Shown: positions 4,932-6,766 of the stretch, piece by piece
How the letters are laid out: each line of letters opens with the position of its first letter
How positions within the stretch are numbered: position 1 is the stretch's first letter
Source of the DNA: Planctomycetota bacterium
GTDB lineage: Bacteria > Planctomycetota > PLA2 > JAEUHO01
Length of the DNA stretch: 6,766 nucleotides
Direction of reading: 5' to 3'
Assembly (NCBI GenBank): GCA_026647295.1
Contig: JAPKHB010000214.1
Location: 1-6,766, forward strand
Notes under the pieces: generated by a model
Databases searched by the model: none
Seen by the model: only the letters and a program-made list of their open reading frames with translations
What the model was told of the DNA's origin: nothing
Program-made: the position numbers and the translations under genes

Positions 4932-4969
4932 CGAGGGCCGGCGCGCCCGCGCGTGCGCGCCGGCCCTCG
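4932..4969. terminator. 15-bp GC hairpin, terminator-like or replication signal
   Basis: cgagggccggcgcgc (4932-4946) pairs perfectly with gcgcgccggccctcg (4955-4969) around an 8-base loop. It lies eight bases after the stop of the 96-aa gene. No T-run follows, so it is not a textbook intrinsic terminator, though GC-rich bacteria often use such U-less hairpins. The nine base pairs next to the loop (4938-4946 with 4955-4963) are identical to the stem of terminal hairpin 1-22, which raises the possibility of a shared binding protein. Confidence 0.7.
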
Positions 4970-4970
4970 C

Positions 4971-5001
4971 CACGGGCCGGCCCGCCGCGGGCCGGCCCGT
5001 G
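4971..5001. repeat. 14-bp GC hairpin abutting the previous one
   Basis: cacgggccggcccg (4971-4984) pairs perfectly with cgggccggcccgtg (4988-5001) around a 3-base loop ccg. One base separates it from the preceding hairpin. The stem ends two bases before the -10 element of the last gene, so the -35 region of that promoter is inside the stem. Possible roles are transcription insulation, promoter control or a complementary-strand origin in single-stranded DNA. Confidence 0.75.
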
Positions 5002-5008
5002 CTACCCT
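5000..5008 (+). promoter_or_regulatory. Extended -10 promoter giving a leaderless mRNA
   Basis: TG-c-TACCCT: TG at 5000-5001, one base, then TACCCT at 5003-5008, matching TGnTAnnnT. The expected start is seven bases after the last T, at 5015, which is the A of the ATG of the last gene. No -35 match and no ribosome binding site exist, which is consistent with an extended -10 and leaderless translation. Confidence 0.55.
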
Positions 5009-5014
5009 CGCCCC

Positions 5015-6718
5015 ATGCCGCAGGACTTCGGCGTCCCCGACCTGGTCGTCAACGAGTACCAGCGCTTCGTGGACAACGCCCGGAACCTGACCGGCAACAG
5101 CACCGAGCAGAGCCGCCGCTACATCATCCGGCAGAAGAAGAAGGACCCGACGACGCAGTACGTCCACGTACCCGGCTGGTCCGACGTCATCAAGCTCACC
5201 CCCAAGGAGCGCCCGACCCAGCAGGAGGTCCGCGCGTACCTCCTCAGCGTGCCCAAGGGCAAGCCCTCGCCGCTGTCCCCCGAGCGCTCCGAGGTCGTGC
5301 GCGCCTATCTCCAGGATGCGCTAGAGCGCCGGGACTCGGCGACCCCTGAGTACGCCAAGGCATGGGCGCAGCTCATGACCGCAATCGACAACGTGCAGGA
5401 CCTAATCTCGACCGTCGGCGTGTTCGGCCGGCTAGCCATCAACGGCGCGCTGCGCCTCATGCCCCTGGGCGGCGCGATCGCGCCGCGCGTCGTGCCGTTC
5501 CTGGGCTGGATTCTACTCGCGGGCGACCTACTGAACCTCGTCAACCTGCTCGGCATCCTCGCATTCCCGCTGTTCGCGTGGTGGTGTGGCGGGCCCAAGG
5601 CCGTGCTGGCCGGCGGCCTGCCCCAGCTCGTGATGAAGCGAGGCCTCAAGCAGAAGCTCACGAGCTGGAACGCTAACAACCCGTGGGGCCGCGCGGGCCG
5701 ACTGGCCCGCGATCGTGCGGCGCGCCGGATCCTGCCGGAAGCGATGAAGCTGCTGGAAGTCGCGCAGACCCTCGACAACCTCTACGGGGTCGGTCTGAGC
5801 TATGGCGCCATCTGGGGTCTCGTGTCTGACGCCGCCTACGCCGTCGTGGGCGCCGGCGAGGGCAAGCGCACCATCATCAGCACGCCGACCGGCCGGGAGG
5901 AGCTGCTGCGCCGCGCGCGACCGCTGACCGAGAACACGTCCCGCGAGCAGGCCCGCGACCGGCGCGCCGCGGCCGTCGTCCTGGCCACGGCGCCGACAAT
6001 CGCGCGCGTCCAGGAGGAGTTCACCGCGGAGTTTCACCTGCGCCACATGCTCGCGGTGAGCGCCGCGCTGTCGATACTGCGGCCCGTGATCGAGCATCCC
6101 GCGATGGCCGACTGTGTCGAGCTGGCGGCCGCCGTGGAGTGGTCGCCGCCGACCTGGTCGCCGGAACGGCTGGCCGAGTCCACCGTGGGCGCGCTGGCGC
6201 CCGAGCTACCGCCCGCCGTGTGGGCCCTGCGCGGCAGCCCGGACCGCATCCCCGGCCGCGCGCTCCTGGAGGACACCCCGCGCGAGATTGCCGCCGCCCT
6301 GCGCCAGCTCGTGGAGCCTCGCCGGAACAGCGCCGAGGGCTGCGCCCTGGGCGCGGTCGCCTCGCGCATCATCGACCGGGCCAGTATCCTGCTCACCGGG
6401 CGCGACGACGCGGTACGCTTCACGCTGACCCCACCGCACGCGGTCGCGGAGTCGCTGGCAGAGGCCGGGCTATTCTTGGTCCCCAGCAACGGCGAGGCGC
6501 GCACCGCCGCATTCTTCGACGCCGCGGCCGAGGAGATGGACAGGCGGAATCGGCACGGCCTATCTCAAGGCGAGCTGCTGGGCCTCATCAAGGCCCACGA
6601 CCTGACCTACATCTTCGGGCGTCCCGCCGACTATCCCGTGCCCGCGATCATGCGCGAGTTCGAGCGCCCCACCGAGGGCGCCCACCTGTTCGGCAACCTG
6701 GAACCGCCGCGCGATTGA
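5015..6718 (+). CDS. 567-aa multi-span membrane protein of unknown function
   Basis: Not recognised. A soluble N-terminal part (1-130) includes a basic patch QKKK (40-43). A long hydrophobic region (about 133-205) could hold three membrane segments, including VPFLGWILLAGDLLNLVNLL (160-179) and ILAFPLFAWW (181-190). A basic stretch (209-239) and another Gly/Ala-rich hydrophobic segment (257-280) follow, then a helical C-terminal part of nearly 290 residues without cysteine clusters. No Rep, polymerase, ATPase or nuclease motif was found; GAGEGK (279-284) is not a Walker A. The start at 5015 matches the predicted leaderless transcript; the open frame extends to 4862 through the hairpins but that part reads as low-complexity Arg/Pro/Ser. 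It has its own promoter, separate from the capsid-lysis block. Candidate roles are a virion membrane protein, a DNA-delivery protein or an unrecognised replication protein. Confidence 0.8.
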   Translation: MPQDFGVPDLVVNEYQRFVDNARNLTGNSTEQSRRYIIRQKKKDPTTQYVHVPGWSDVIKLTPKERPTQQEVRAYLLSVPKGKPSPLSPERSEVVRAYLQDALERRDSATPEYAKAWAQLMTAIDNVQDLISTVGVFGRLAINGALRLMPLGGAIAPRVVPFLGWILLAGDLLNLVNLLGILAFPLFAWWCGGPKAVLAGGLPQLVMKRGLKQKLTSWNANNPWGRAGRLARDRAARRILPEAMKLLEVAQTLDNLYGVGLSYGAIWGLVSDAAYAVVGAGEGKRTIISTPTGREELLRRARPLTENTSREQARDRRAAAVVLATAPTIARVQEEFTAEFHLRHMLAVSAALSILRPVIEHPAMADCVELAAAVEWSPPTWSPERLAESTVGALAPELPPAVWALRGSPDRIPGRALLEDTPREIAAALRQLVEPRRNSAEGCALGAVASRIIDRASILLTGRDDAVRFTLTPPHAVAESLAEAGLFLVPSNGEARTAAFFDAAAEEMDRRNRHGLSQGELLGLIKAHDLTYIFGRPADYPVPAIMREFERPTEGAHLFGNLEPPRD

Positions 6719-6742
6719 AACCGTCGCGGTTCACCAACCGCG
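6719..6742. repeat. Small competing hairpins before the right inverted repeat
   Basis: Directly after the last stop codon, cgcggtt (6725-6731) can pair with aaccgcg (6736-6742) around cacc. Alternatively aaccg (6719-6723) can pair with cggtt (6727-6731). The 7-bp hairpin overlaps the first three bases of the 27-bp repeat, so the two folds compete at their border. It could act as a weak terminator for the last gene or as part of the origin. Confidence 0.5.
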
Positions 6743-6766
6743 CTCGGGCTGTCAAGCCCTCAGCTC
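6740..6766 (-). repeat. 27-bp inverted repeat, right copy (stem A)
   Basis: These last 27 bases are the exact reverse complement of 45-71. They contain tgtcaa (6750-6755), the complement of the TTGACA hexamer in the left copy, but no -10 match is found at 16-18 bases on the minus strand, so this copy is not itself a promoter. The copy ends at the last base of the window and would connect directly to hairpin arm 1-22 if the molecule is circular or concatemeric. Whether the repeat continues past the window cannot be seen. Confidence 0.92.

Noticed and set aside
4862..5014. 51-codon N-terminal extension of the 567-aa protein
   Set aside because: It passes through both GC hairpins and overlaps the 96-aa gene; composition is Ser/Pro/Arg-rich. 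The promoter predicts transcription starting at 5015.
5849..5872. Glycine-rich GAGEGK as a possible Walker A motif in the 567-aa protein
   Set aside because: It lacks the first Gly at the required spacing and the Ser/Thr after Lys, and no Walker B partner is seen.
1..6766. tRNA, rRNA, CRISPR array or insertion sequence
   Set aside because: No cloverleaf with anticodon and CCA-type arm, no spaced direct repeats and no transposase-like protein were found. The terminal inverted repeats are not flanked by a transposase gene.

Overview
This window reads as a small, very GC-rich virus-like genome (roughly 70% GC by eye), probably complete or nearly so. Every supported gene is on the + strand, tightly packed and often overlapping by 1-4 bases. 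The host is probably a high-GC bacterium. One gene appears to be read from a leaderless extended -10 promoter, which would suit Actinobacteria or Deinococcota, but this is inference.

Layout. Bases 1-125 and 6719-6766 are non-coding and form one structural locus if the ends are joined. A 27-bp perfect inverted repeat (45-71 with 6740-6766) would enclose two back-to-back 9-bp tetraloop hairpins (1-22 and 23-44) with no unpaired junction base. This is a T-shaped fold like the terminal hairpins of parvoviruses, and the window ends fall exactly at the foot of one arm. A consensus promoter (TTGACA, 17 bp, TAGTCT) starts inside the repeat and drives the gene block. The block contains a 142-aa protein with repeated Tyr-x-x-Gly-Val units, a 327-aa protein that looks like a double jelly-roll major capsid protein, two small beta-rich proteins (131 and 187 aa), a 335-aa cysteine-rich protein, and a 161-aa protein resembling a degenerate PD-(D/E)XK nuclease. 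A lysis-type cassette follows: a 55-aa holin-like protein, a 42-aa one-helix membrane protein, an 89-aa M15 zinc peptidase and a 96-aa two-helix membrane protein. Two adjacent GC hairpins (4932-5001) close this block. A leaderless promoter then starts the last gene, a 567-aa membrane protein I do not recognise.

How it fits together. The capsid protein, the multiple small membrane proteins and the peptidoglycan peptidase suggest a tailless, possibly membrane-containing phage of the PRD1/PM2/FLiP architectural type. I find no HUH or other Rep, no DNA polymerase, no integrase, no protelomerase and no packaging ATPase with a Walker A motif. The terminal cloverleaf, the tandem intergenic hairpins and the absence of a recognisable initiator are together the most interesting aspect. 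They point to a hairpin-based or single-stranded DNA replication strategy whose initiator is either host-encoded or an unrecognised protein here. Circularity and completeness cannot be proven from the window alone.
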